DNA of 13,318 nt, from contig JBOIEQ010000118.1 of the NCBI GenBank assembly GCA_050741255.1, positions 1 through 13,318 of the forward strand. Direction: 5' to 3'. The notes beneath the pieces were generated by a model, which had not been told where the DNA came from, did no database searches, and worked only from the letters and a program-made list of their open reading frames with translations. This stretch comes from CAZXNF01 sp050741255. Lineage in GTDB: Bacteria > Pseudomonadota > Gammaproteobacteria > Burkholderiales > SG8-41. Shown here piece after piece: positions 1 to 5,910 of this stretch. The position numbers and the translations under genes are program-made. Numbering within the stretch: the first letter of the stretch is position 1; every line of letters starts with the position of its first letter.

Positions 1-30
1 CAGGGCGCAGCGCAGGCGCAGCCACCGGCG

Positions 31-150
31 GCGCGGAAATGGAAACACCGCTGGTGCGTTCGCACCGGGGGCGCAGACATGGAAACACCGCTGGTGCGCT
101 CGCACCGGGGGCGCAGAAATGGAAACACCCCCGGTGCGTTCGCACCGGGG
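31..150. repeat. Three tandem 40-bp repeat units
   Basis: Three head-to-tail units of exactly 40 bases occupy 31-70, 71-110 and 111-150. Each has the shape gcgcrgamat-ggaaacacc-...-ggtgcg-(t/c)t-cgcaccgggg. Copies 1 and 2 read caccgctggtg where copy 3 reads cacccccggtg, and a few single bases vary elsewhere. Each unit carries the core palindrome GGTGC-GYTC-GCACC. Only copy 3, next to rnpB, has matching outer arms that make a long stem. The unit length is not a multiple of three, and the array lies between rnpB and the window edge, so it is probably noncoding. The likely origin is duplication of the rnpB terminator, with mismatches gathering in the distal copies. The array may continue to the left, because 1-30 is also GC-rich and repetitive. 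Confidence 0.9.
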
Positions 151-155
151 GTGTT
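124..155 (-). terminator. Terminator hairpin downstream of rnpB
   Basis: A perfect 14-bp stem (124-137 pairing with 142-155) closes a GTTC/GAAC tetraloop, 13 bases past the predicted 3' end of rnpB. On the minus strand the hairpin is followed by only a short, broken T stretch (TCCATTTCT), so this is a strong stem with a weak U-tract. It ends rnpB transcription or protects the RNA 3' end before trimming. The hairpin is nearly symmetrical and could also block plus-strand reading. Confidence 0.75.
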
Positions 156-167
156 ATTGGGACATGC

Positions 168-544
168 AGTGAGTCAGCCGGTAAGCCGGGTTCTGTCGGC
201 ACCTTGCGATGCCGTGACAGTCATTCGTCTGGGCCGGCGGTCACCCGCCGGCTCAAGCAACCTACCCGGGGACAGCGCGAGCAACGCTATTGCCCCCCTA
301 TTTGGTCTTGCTCCGGATGGGGTTTTCCCTGCCGCCCGTGTTGCCACGAACGCGGTGCGCTCTTACCGCACCTTTTCACCCTTGCCTGTGAAGACACCTC
401 TTGCGAGGCATCAACCATCGGCGGTTCATTCTCTGTGGCACTTTCCGTCGCCTCACGACGCCCGGCCGTTAGCCGGCATCCTGCTCTGCGGAGCCCGGAC
501 TTTCCTCTGCGCCCGAAGGCACAGCGACTGTCTGGCTGACTCGG
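168..544 (-). ncRNA. rnpB: RNase P RNA, bacterial type A
   Basis: This is the catalytic RNA that removes 5' leaders from pre-tRNAs, working with the small protein RnpA. Read on the minus strand, the conserved blocks appear in order: GAGGAAAGTCCGGGCTC (491-507), the ACAGAGAA block (about 427-436), GGTGAAAAGGTGCGGTAAGAG followed by GCACC (about 353-380), GGAGCAAGACCAAATAGG (about 299-316), CAGACGAATGACTG (219-232) and GACAGAACCCGGCTTA (182-197). The ends pair as helix P1: GAGTCAGCC (534-542) with GGCTGACTC (171-179), a perfect 9-bp match. The length of about 377 nt equals that of the E. coli RNA. Exact ends are inferred from P1 and the upstream -10 box. The gene is single and transcribed away from the lipoprotein gene at 761. 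Confidence 0.97.
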
Positions 545-549
545 CGCGG

Positions 550-555
550 ATTGTA
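550..555 (-). promoter_or_regulatory. Putative -10 box of the rnpB promoter
   Basis: On the minus strand the hexamer TACAAT sits 7-8 bases before the first paired base of RNase P helix P1, where a sigma-70 -10 element would belong. I see no good TTGACA-like -35 about 17 bases further upstream; that stretch is GC-rich. The placement relative to a well-defined RNA 5' end is the main support. Confidence 0.55.
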
Positions 556-708
556 CCGTGCCCGCGCCCTTCCGCCCGGGCGGCAGATCCTGATCCCGGA
601 ATGCCATAAAGTCGCTATTTCTGCTACTTTAGGAGCGCATTTATGCCACGTGAGCGATTAAATCACGCAATAAAGCATCACATGTCGATACTTCGCACCG
701 CGGTGAGT

Positions 709-725
709 GGGGCGCCATCCGCCCC
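709..725 (+). other. Leader hairpin upstream of the lipoprotein gene
   Basis: GGGGCG (709-714) pairs with CGCCCC (720-725) across a 5-base loop, about 35 bases before the start codon at 761. No T-run follows, so it is not a normal intrinsic terminator. It could be a leader structure or chance in GC-rich DNA. I see no convincing sigma-70 promoter for the gene between 556 and 760. Confidence 0.3.
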
Positions 726-760
726 GCCGCAACCCGTTCATCACATGCGAAGGAGTCGTC

Positions 761-1270
761 ATGAATGCGCAGAAAACCGATGCCGCTCATCCCGAAGTTG
801 TTAACGCCTCACGCCACGCCGGCCTCCTGGCTGCGCTCGCCGTCGCACTCACGCTCGGCGGCTGCTACATCGTGCCGCTGCAGGCGGACGGACGCCCGGT
901 GCCGATTCCCGGCCTCACGGCGCCGGTCGCTGTCGCTGGGCCGGGCACCGCGCTGCCGGTGCCCGCAAGCCCGAACGTGATCCCCGTGCGCATGTACCCC
1001 ACCAACGAACTTGCGGCACCCGCCGGCGCGGTGGCCGGCAGCGTCACCTCGTATGCGTCGGGCCGCGCGGACTTCCAGTTCATCCGCGCCGGCGAGGTGT
1101 TCAGCGGCGAGGCCACGCGCTACGGCGGCCAGAAGAACGGCGTGGCAAACGCCGCGGGCTCGCGCGGCGGTTTCGCGAACTGCCAGTACGCGATGAACAA
1201 CCCGGCGCAGGGCACCGGCACCTGCAAGTTCGCCGACGGCGCGCTCTACTCGCTGCACGTGGGGCAGTGA
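761..1270 (+). CDS. Putative lipoprotein, unknown function
   Basis: A 169-residue protein that I cannot assign to a named gene. The start at ATG 761 is chosen because AGGAG (751-755) lies 5 bases upstream; a longer reading from GTG 707 would add 18 arginine- and proline-rich residues ahead of the signal. A short charged N-terminus leads into the hydrophobic stretch LLAALAVALTL and a lipobox LGGC with Cys35, so the mature protein should be lipid-anchored in the envelope. A proline/valine-rich linker follows (about 36-85). The C-terminal third holds the repeated-glycine pattern GEATRYGGQKNG, then FANCQYAMN and GTCKFADGALYSLHVG, with two cysteines that could form a disulfide. Similar C-terminal patterns occur in uncharacterised proteobacterial lipoproteins (from memory). 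It ends 8 bases before the next gene and may be cotranscribed with it. Confidence 0.85.
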   Translation: MNAQKTDAAHPEVVNASRHAGLLAALAVALTLGGCYIVPLQADGRPVPIPGLTAPVAVAGPGTALPVPASPNVIPVRMYPTNELAAPAGAVAGSVTSYASGRADFQFIRAGEVFSGEATRYGGQKNGVANAAGSRGGFANCQYAMNNPAQGTGTCKFADGALYSLHVGQ

Positions 1271-1278
1271 ACTAGCGC

Positions 1279-2040
1279 ATGGCGCAGGCCCAGTCCATCG
1301 CCGACCTGCTGAAACGCGCCCTGCGCGCCCGCGGCATCACCTACGCGGCGCTCGCGGGGCGCATCCACATGTCGGAGGCGAGCGTGAAACGCATGTTCTC
1401 GCAGCGCAACTTCACACTCGCCCGGCTCGACAAGATCTGCGCCGCCGCCGGCATCGAGTTCGGGGAACTCACGCGCGGCTTCAACCCCGAAGAGCGCCTC
1501 ATCGCGCGGCTCACCGTGCAGCAGGAAGCGGAGATCGTCGCGGAACCCAAACTGTTTCTCGTCGCGCTGTGCGTGCTCAACCTGCTCGATTTCGAGGAGA
1601 TCCACGCGACCTACCGCCTCGACAGAGCCGAACTCACCGGCCTGCTGGCGCGGCTCGACCGTATCGGCTTCATCGAATTGCTGCCGAACAACCGCTTCAA
1701 GCTGCTGGTCGCCCGCACGTTCTCCTGGACGCCGAACGGCCCGATCATGCAGGCGTTCAAGCGCCACGCTGGGGATTTCTTCGATGCCGACTTCGGCCAG
1801 CCCGGCGAGTTGATGCTGCTCCTGAACGGCCGCCTCTCGCAGGCCTCCCGGCTGGCCCTGGTGGAACGCCTGCGGCGCGTGGCCAGGGAATTCTCCGATC
1901 AGCACAGGGACGAAGCCGCGCTGCCCGTCGCCGAACGTTCACCCGTGAGCCTGCTCATCGCCTGCCGGCCCTGGCACATGCAGGTACTGCGCGATCTGCT
2001 GCGCGCCGCGCACGACCGCAAAACGGTCCGGAACCACTGA
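1279..2040 (+). CDS. XRE-type helix-turn-helix transcriptional regulator
   Basis: A 253-residue predicted DNA-binding protein. Residues about 7-64 match an XRE/Cro-type helix-turn-helix: a first helix (IADLLKRALRARG), then YAALAGRIHMSEASVKRMF as the turn and recognition helix, then RLDKICAAAGIEFGEL. Residues about 90-150 (LNLLDFEEI through LDRIGFIELLPNNRFKLL) read like a second, winged-helix module with an RLDRIGFIEL helix and a basic hairpin. The remainder is a helical domain with no motif I recognise, probably for ligand or partner binding. The start at ATG 1279 gives the full first helix; no clear Shine-Dalgarno precedes it, so it may be translated by coupling to the gene ending at 1270. 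Only 3 bases separate its stop from the protease-like gene at 2044, which makes that gene its likeliest partner or target. Confidence 0.85.
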   Translation: MAQAQSIADLLKRALRARGITYAALAGRIHMSEASVKRMFSQRNFTLARLDKICAAAGIEFGELTRGFNPEERLIARLTVQQEAEIVAEPKLFLVALCVLNLLDFEEIHATYRLDRAELTGLLARLDRIGFIELLPNNRFKLLVARTFSWTPNGPIMQAFKRHAGDFFDADFGQPGELMLLLNGRLSQASRLALVERLRRVAREFSDQHRDEAALPVAERSPVSLLIACRPWHMQVLRDLLRAAHDRKTVRNH

Positions 2041-2043
2041 ACC

Positions 2044-2811
2044 ATGTGGCGCACCCTGCGCATCGCGATCCTGCTCTTCATCCTCGCCACGGTCGCGCAG
2101 ACGGCCTGGCTCGCCCGCGCGCGCGTGGCGGACTGGAAAGAGACGCTGCGGGTGGTGGTCTATCCGATCGATGCCGACGGCAGTCCTGCCACCGCGCAGT
2201 ACCTCGCCACGCTCGACGTCGACCGCTTCCGCCCGATCGAGACCTTCCTGCGCGACGAAGCGGCGCGCCACGGCCTGCCGCTCAAGCAGCCGGTCGAACT
2301 GCGGCTCGGCCCGCGCGTCGCGAGCCTGCCGCCCGCGCCGCCGCGCGACGCCGGCCCCGTGGGCGCGCTGCTGTGGAGCCTGCGCATGCGATGGTGGGCC
2401 TGGCGCCACGATGCCTATGACGGGCCCAAACCGCACGTGCGGCTGTTCGTGCTGTACCACGACCCCGCGCGGCGCGCGCTGGTGCCGCACTCGGTTGGTC
2501 TGCAGAAGGGGCTGCTGGGCGTGGTCAACGCGTTCGCGGCGGAAGCGCAGCGGGGACCGAACAACGTGGTGATCGCGCACGAACTGCTGCATACCTTCGG
2601 CGCAACGGACAAGTACGACCTGGCGACGAACCGGCCCGCGTTTCCCGACGGGTTCGCCGACCCCGCGCGAAACCCGCCGTACCCGCAGGACGCCGCCGAA
2701 ATCATGGCGGGACGTATCCCGCGTTCGCCGACGCAGGCGGAGATGCCCGCGAGCCTGGAGGATACCGTCGTCGGCGCGAAGACCGCGCGCGAGATCAACT
2801 GGCTGCGTTGA
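2044..2811 (+). CDS. Membrane-anchored zinc metalloprotease-like protein
   Basis: A 255-residue protein with one N-terminal hydrophobic segment (about 5-24), which suggests an inner-membrane anchor with the rest in the periplasm. Residues 179-191 read HELLHTFGATDKY, an HExxHxxGxxD zinc-protease motif with H179 and H183 as ligands, E180 as catalytic base and D189 as possible third ligand. EIMAG with M221 follows 38 residues after H183 and could be the Met-turn. A third ligand Asp plus a nearby tyrosine recalls snapalysin-type (M7) metzincins, but I see no other similarity to that family. There is no propeptide or secretion signal beyond the anchor. It sits 3 bases after the XRE-type regulator and just before a small lipoprotein, probably in one operon. 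The substrate is unknown. The fold is inferred from the motif only. Confidence 0.75.
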   Translation: MWRTLRIAILLFILATVAQTAWLARARVADWKETLRVVVYPIDADGSPATAQYLATLDVDRFRPIETFLRDEAARHGLPLKQPVELRLGPRVASLPPAPPRDAGPVGALLWSLRMRWWAWRHDAYDGPKPHVRLFVLYHDPARRALVPHSVGLQKGLLGVVNAFAAEAQRGPNNVVIAHELLHTFGATDKYDLATNRPAFPDGFADPARNPPYPQDAAEIMAGRIPRSPTQAEMPASLEDTVVGAKTAREINWLR

Positions 2812-2846
2812 CCGCCGCGCCGCCGCAACCTCCTGGAAACAACATC

Positions 2847-3251
2847 ATGATGACTGACCACCGTGCCACCGCGATCGTCGCCCTGCTGCTATCCACCGGG
2901 ATCAGCGGCTGCGGCGACTTCCTCACCGATGGCGCCACGCGGCTCGCCTACGAACTCGAAGCGGGCGCGAAGAAGGTGTCCGGCAGCGGGCGAACGACGC
3001 TCGAACACCGGCCCAAGGCCACGCCCGACGGCTGCGCCGGCGCCTACAAACTGCAACTGAGCGCCAACGCGGGCCTGGTGATCTGGTGCAAGGACGCGAA
3101 CGGCAAAACCGTCTCCAGCCACATCACCACCCATCACCTGCGCTTCGTGGACGTGCCGCAGACGTGGATCGTGGACAAGGTTGCGGGGACGCCGACTTTC
3201 ATCGAGTTGGAGAAGCGCGGCGGGAAGCCGGTGGTGACGGCGGTACGGTAG
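2847..3251 (+). CDS. Small putative lipoprotein, unknown function
   Basis: A 134-residue protein, not recognised. ATG 2847 is preferred over the upstream TTG 2808, which would overlap the previous stop and put a proline-rich stretch ahead of the signal; a second ATG follows at 2850. Only a weak GGA precedes it. The N-terminus has a hydrophobic run (ATAIVALLLSTG) and the lipobox ISGC with Cys22, so lipid anchoring is expected. The mature part carries two more cysteines in GCAGAYKLQLSANAGLVIWC, spaced as for a disulfide, then a histidine-rich SSHITTHHLRF, and ends in a basic tail. It lies 35 bases after the metalloprotease-like gene and is probably the last gene of that unit. A role as the protease's substrate, inhibitor or partner is speculation from position. 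Confidence 0.75.
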   Translation: MMTDHRATAIVALLLSTGISGCGDFLTDGATRLAYELEAGAKKVSGSGRTTLEHRPKATPDGCAGAYKLQLSANAGLVIWCKDANGKTVSSHITTHHLRFVDVPQTWIVDKVAGTPTFIELEKRGGKPVVTAVR

Positions 3252-3407
3252 TCACAAAGCATCGCACGGACCAGCAGCGGGTTCGCGCCTTGCGCACGGC
3301 TTGAAAAATACAGGACGACGATCAGAAAAGATGCGCTGCGTTCCGCTCCAGAGCAGCGGATGCTAAGACCGGCGTGAGGGGTTTATCCACTCCCCTGCCA
3401 CGGAGGG
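3252..3407. other. Intergenic gap between convergent genes
   Basis: This 156-base spacer separates the plus-strand lipoprotein gene from the minus-strand orphan gene. It holds a 6-bp hairpin TCCGCT/AGCGGA (3342-3347 with 3355-3360) and a weak AGGGG/CCCCT pairing near 3376-3400. Neither has a clear T-run, so transcription end sites for the two genes cannot be placed with confidence. I see no gene in it. Confidence 0.5.
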
Positions 3408-4670
3408 TTACTCGAACGGCAGCGTTACGGACTGCGGGCGCAGGAACTCCCAGGAATCGAGCACGAGTCGGAGCGATGGGATGGCTGGCGGCGGGGGTGG
3501 TAACGGCTCATCGGCAAAGCCAAACGCTCTCCTGGCCGCATTCTTGATTCTGGTTCCGGCCTCGGCGATTCTGCTGCTGACGGTTCGTTCCACATCAGCA
3601 GGAGGCGGCAGCCAGTGGTCACAGGCTAGGCGAGCCGCTGCCTCCATGCCATAGCTTCGCCAGACACCGGCCGTATTCGTCGCGATGATGACGCCTTGGC
3701 GGGGCTCGAGAATATTCGCGTCGCGGGGCGTCTGGGGCGGGCCCGTGAAAATCGCGTACAGTTGAGCGCCTCCGGCGCCTTGCGTTTCCGTGCCTTCCCG
3801 TACCGTGGGGCCAATCATGTTCGCTCGGTAGGGAAATTTTCCGATCGGTGGCCCGATACCGCCCCGGCAGACCGGGCCGGTCGGGGAAGCGTCGTCGCAC
3901 AAACTGCATTTATTGCCGTTGCTTTCCAGCCGCCAGGTAACGCTGCTCACCAGCACCGCTTCGGGCAGCGCGTTGAAATTCCAGTCGGCATGGGTGTGAT
4001 TGCTTCCGCTCAGGAAATTGGCGCGGCAGTCGCCACCCGTGGGTCCGGCCGTCACGCGCACGCCCAGCTGACCGCCCGCGTCATCGCTCGAGCAACCGCC
4101 GCTTTGCGCGGGTTTGAGCCAGTCGCGCATGCGCGCCGTCGCGGTGATGCGGACACGGTCGTGCGGCGCGACGACGAAGGGCTGGGCTTCGACTTGCGTC
4201 GTCGGGCTCCACGTCCCTCCCAACGGGCGTGTTGACACAGCGAGCAACAGCCGGCAATCGCCGGTGCTCGTGACGCTGCCGCGCGGGATGAGCCAGCCAA
4301 AGAAATCCAGCTTCGCGATACCGCCAACGGACAAAGCCGTTGCGGTCTTCTGCGGTCCGTCGAAGCGGCACGCGATCGTGGCTGGATCCTGCGCCGGCCG
4401 ATTTCCCATAATCGTTGCCTTCACCTCCGCTCCACTTGCCGCAGGCACCGGCAACTGGAGCCCGCGCCGCAACCACCATTCATGCGCCGGACGTGGCCGC
4501 ACCGGAACAGTGGTGCTTCCAGTGTCCCCGCCCGCAGGAGGGCCACCGCTGGGCGGGCCGCTGCCGCCGGGCAGTACGTCCGGGACGCCGACTACAACAG
4601 CGGCCATCGCCGAGACAGGGCCGATGTTCACCAAAACCGCTGCGCCAATCAGAACAGCAGTAAATCGCAT
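3408..4670 (-). CDS. Orphan secreted cysteine-containing protein
   Basis: A 420-residue protein that I do not recognise. The N-terminus has a signal peptide (LIGAAVLVNIGPVSAMA, cleavage near residue 23) and no lipobox, so it should be exported to the periplasm or beyond. A glycine/proline-rich linker (about 33-60) precedes a body with eight cysteines, including a CSLC pair followed by PVC, suggesting disulfides. Near the C-terminus a proline run (PLPPPPP) leads into a final segment ending VTLPFE. The start at 4670 is the first Met before the signal; the upstream AGGGG is about 12 bases away, so ribosome binding looks weak. It stands alone, facing away from the genes on its right. Its bases look less GC-rich than its neighbours (33 of 60 in 3901-3960, against 41 of 60 in 8641-8700), which may point to acquisition. 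Confidence 0.75.
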   Translation of the reverse strand: MRFTAVLIGAAVLVNIGPVSAMAAVVVGVPDVLPGGSGPPSGGPPAGGDTGSTTVPVRPRPAHEWWLRRGLQLPVPAASGAEVKATIMGNRPAQDPATIACRFDGPQKTATALSVGGIAKLDFFGWLIPRGSVTSTGDCRLLLAVSTRPLGGTWSPTTQVEAQPFVVAPHDRVRITATARMRDWLKPAQSGGCSSDDAGGQLGVRVTAGPTGGDCRANFLSGSNHTHADWNFNALPEAVLVSSVTWRLESNGNKCSLCDDASPTGPVCRGGIGPPIGKFPYRANMIGPTVREGTETQGAGGAQLYAIFTGPPQTPRDANILEPRQGVIIATNTAGVWRSYGMEAAARLACDHWLPPPADVERTVSSRIAEAGTRIKNAARRAFGFADEPLPPPPPAIPSLRLVLDSWEFLRPQSVTLPFE

Positions 4671-4847
4671 GCCACAAGCATACCCCTGTGACGGGGAAAT
4701 GCGGGCAACGGTTCAGATACCAGCAGGGAGCAACAGGGCAGAAATACCGGGGGCAGACGACGATTTCCCGATACCGGGTCCCCGGCGCCCTCACGCCGCA
4801 GTATCCCGCCCGGAAGCGACCGCCACGGCGCGCCTCCATTCCCCACC

Positions 4848-4853
4848 TATAAT
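4848..4853 (+). promoter_or_regulatory. Consensus -10 box for the Bug receptor gene
   Basis: A perfect TATAAT lies 36 bases before the start codon at 4890. I find no good -35 hexamer 16-18 bases upstream; that stretch is GC-rich. Transcription would begin near 4860, giving a leader of about 30 nt that contains a run of eight A (4868-4875) and the GGAGG ribosome site (4881-4885), which is only 4 bases from the ATG. Confidence 0.6.
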
Positions 4854-4889
4854 CCTCCGCGCATTCCAAAAAAAATATCCGGAGGAGCC

Positions 4890-5882
4890 ATGTCCCGTCT
4901 GCCCGTAGCACTCTGCGCCGCGTACGCCGCGCTCGCTTACCCCAGCGTCCACGCCCAGACCCCTTCGACCGGCTCAGGGCAGGCTTACCCCAGCAAACCC
5001 ATCCGCATCGTCGTGCCCTTTCCCGCCGGCGGCAGCACCGACATCATCGGGCGCGTGGTGGCTGAGCAGTTGACCTCCGCGTTAGGCCAGCAGGCCTTCG
5101 TGGACAACCGGCCCGGCGCGAACGGCGTCATCGGCACCGAGCTCGTCGCCCGCGCCGCGCCGGACGGCTACACGCTGCTGATGGGCGGCATCGGCTCGCT
5201 GTCGATCAACCCGGCGATCTACTCGAAGATTCCGTACGACCCCGTGCGCGATTTCACCGCGATCATCCAGATCGCGCAGGTGCCTAACGTGCTGGTGGTG
5301 CATCCGTCGCTGCCGGTGAAGGTCGTGAAGGACCTGGTCGCGCTGGCGAAGGCCAACCCCGGCAAGCTCACCTTCTCGTCGTCCGGCAGCGGCTCTTCCG
5401 ACCATATGTCGGGCGAGCTGTTCAAGTCGATGGCGAAAGTGGACCTCGTGCACGTGCCCTACAAGGGCGGCGCGCCGGCGATCACCGACGCGATCGCGGG
5501 CCAGGTCAGCATGACATTTTCCAACCAGCCGACCGCGCTGCCGCACGTGAAGACGGGCAAGCTGCGCGGCATCGCGGTCACCAGCATCAAGCGTTCCGCC
5601 GCCGCGCCGGAACTGCCGACGATCGATGAATCCGGACTCAAGGGTTTCGATGTCAGTTCGTGGGTGGGCGTCAACGCGCCGGCGAACCTGCCGCGCGACA
5701 TCACGACCCGCCTCAATGCGGAAATCGTGAAAGGGATGAGTTCGCCCGCCGGCCGCGAGAAACTCAATCAGCTCGCGTTCGATCCGGTGCTGTCCACGCC
5801 GGACCAGTACGCCGCGCACATCAAGTCGGAAGTGGCGAAGTGGGCACAGGTCGCCAGGACGGCGGGCGCCAAACTGGACTGA
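4890..5882 (+). CDS. Bug-family tripartite tricarboxylate-type solute receptor
   Basis: A 330-residue periplasmic substrate-binding protein of the Bug/TctC family, which captures small carboxylates or related organic acids for TctAB-type transporters or for sensing. Residues 1-22 are a signal peptide ending VHA before Gln23. The family signature AYPSKPIRIVVPFPAGGSTD begins at residue 32, followed by the other usual blocks (FVDNRPGANGVIGTELVARAAPDGYTL, VHVPYKGGAPAI, ELPTIDESGLKGF). Residues 24-31 (TPSTGSGQ) are an extra in-frame segment between the signal peptide and the usual AYPSKP, coded by a 24-bp repeat-like insertion. The start is fixed by GGAGG 4 bases upstream. No tctA or tctB gene is nearby, as is common for the many orphan Bug receptors of betaproteobacteria. 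The ligand cannot be read from sequence. Confidence 0.95.
   Translation: MSRLPVALCAAYAALAYPSVHAQTPSTGSGQAYPSKPIRIVVPFPAGGSTDIIGRVVAEQLTSALGQQAFVDNRPGANGVIGTELVARAAPDGYTLLMGGIGSLSINPAIYSKIPYDPVRDFTAIIQIAQVPNVLVVHPSLPVKVVKDLVALAKANPGKLTFSSSGSGSSDHMSGELFKSMAKVDLVHVPYKGGAPAITDAIAGQVSMTFSNQPTALPHVKTGKLRGIAVTSIKRSAAAPELPTIDESGLKGFDVSSWVGVNAPANLPRDITTRLNAEIVKGMSSPAGREKLNQLAFDPVLSTPDQYAAHIKSEVAKWAQVARTAGAKLD
4959..4982 (+). repeat. 24-bp repeat-like insertion inside the receptor gene
   Basis: ACCCCTTCGACCGGCTCAGG followed by GCAG reads in frame as TPSTGSGQ and sits exactly between the signal-peptide end and the conserved AYPSKP start of the mature receptor. CAG occurs on both edges (4956-4958 and 4980-4982). 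The same CCTTCGAC-GGCTCAGG core is, from memory, a short dispersed repeat seen in many high-GC proteobacteria. A 12-base direct repeat, gcttaccccagc, flanks the region at 4935-4946 and 4983-4994. Confidence 0.65.
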
Positions 5883-5886
5883 AACC

Positions 5887-5904
5887 CCGGGGAGTGCGCC
5901 CCGG
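5887..5904. terminator. Bidirectional hairpin between convergent genes
   Basis: CCGGGG (5887-5892) pairs with CCCCGG (5899-5904) across a 6-base loop in the 28-base gap between the stop codons of the receptor gene and pyrC. Its position suits a shared terminator, but there is no T-run on either strand. Confidence 0.5.
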
Positions 5905-5910
5905 TCGGCG

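Noticed and set aside
31..150. CRISPR-like array
   Set aside because: The units are contiguous and near-identical over their full 40 bases with no unique spacers, and no cas gene is nearby.
39..609. Overlapping reading frames on both strands across 39-609
   Set aside because: They cover the rnpB RNA and the 40-bp repeats; the repeated METPLVRSHRGRR peptides are just translations of the repeat units.
1569..2420. 283-codon plus-strand frame
   Set aside because: It crosses the regulator and protease-like genes in another frame and has a low-complexity Arg/Ala/Pro composition with no motif.
1279..2811. A classical ImmR/ImmA-type phage regulator and antirepressor protease pair
   Set aside because: The protease carries a membrane anchor and a different zinc motif context, and no phage or integrative-element genes surround it.
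3342..3360. Hairpin in the 3252-3407 gap as a terminator
   Set aside because: The stem is only 6 bp with a 7-base loop and has no T-run on either strand.
3696..4908. Plus-strand open frames opposite the orphan secreted protein
   Set aside because: The minus-strand frame has a signal peptide, spaced cysteines and a domain-like layout; the plus-strand frames show neither good starts nor recognisable motifs.
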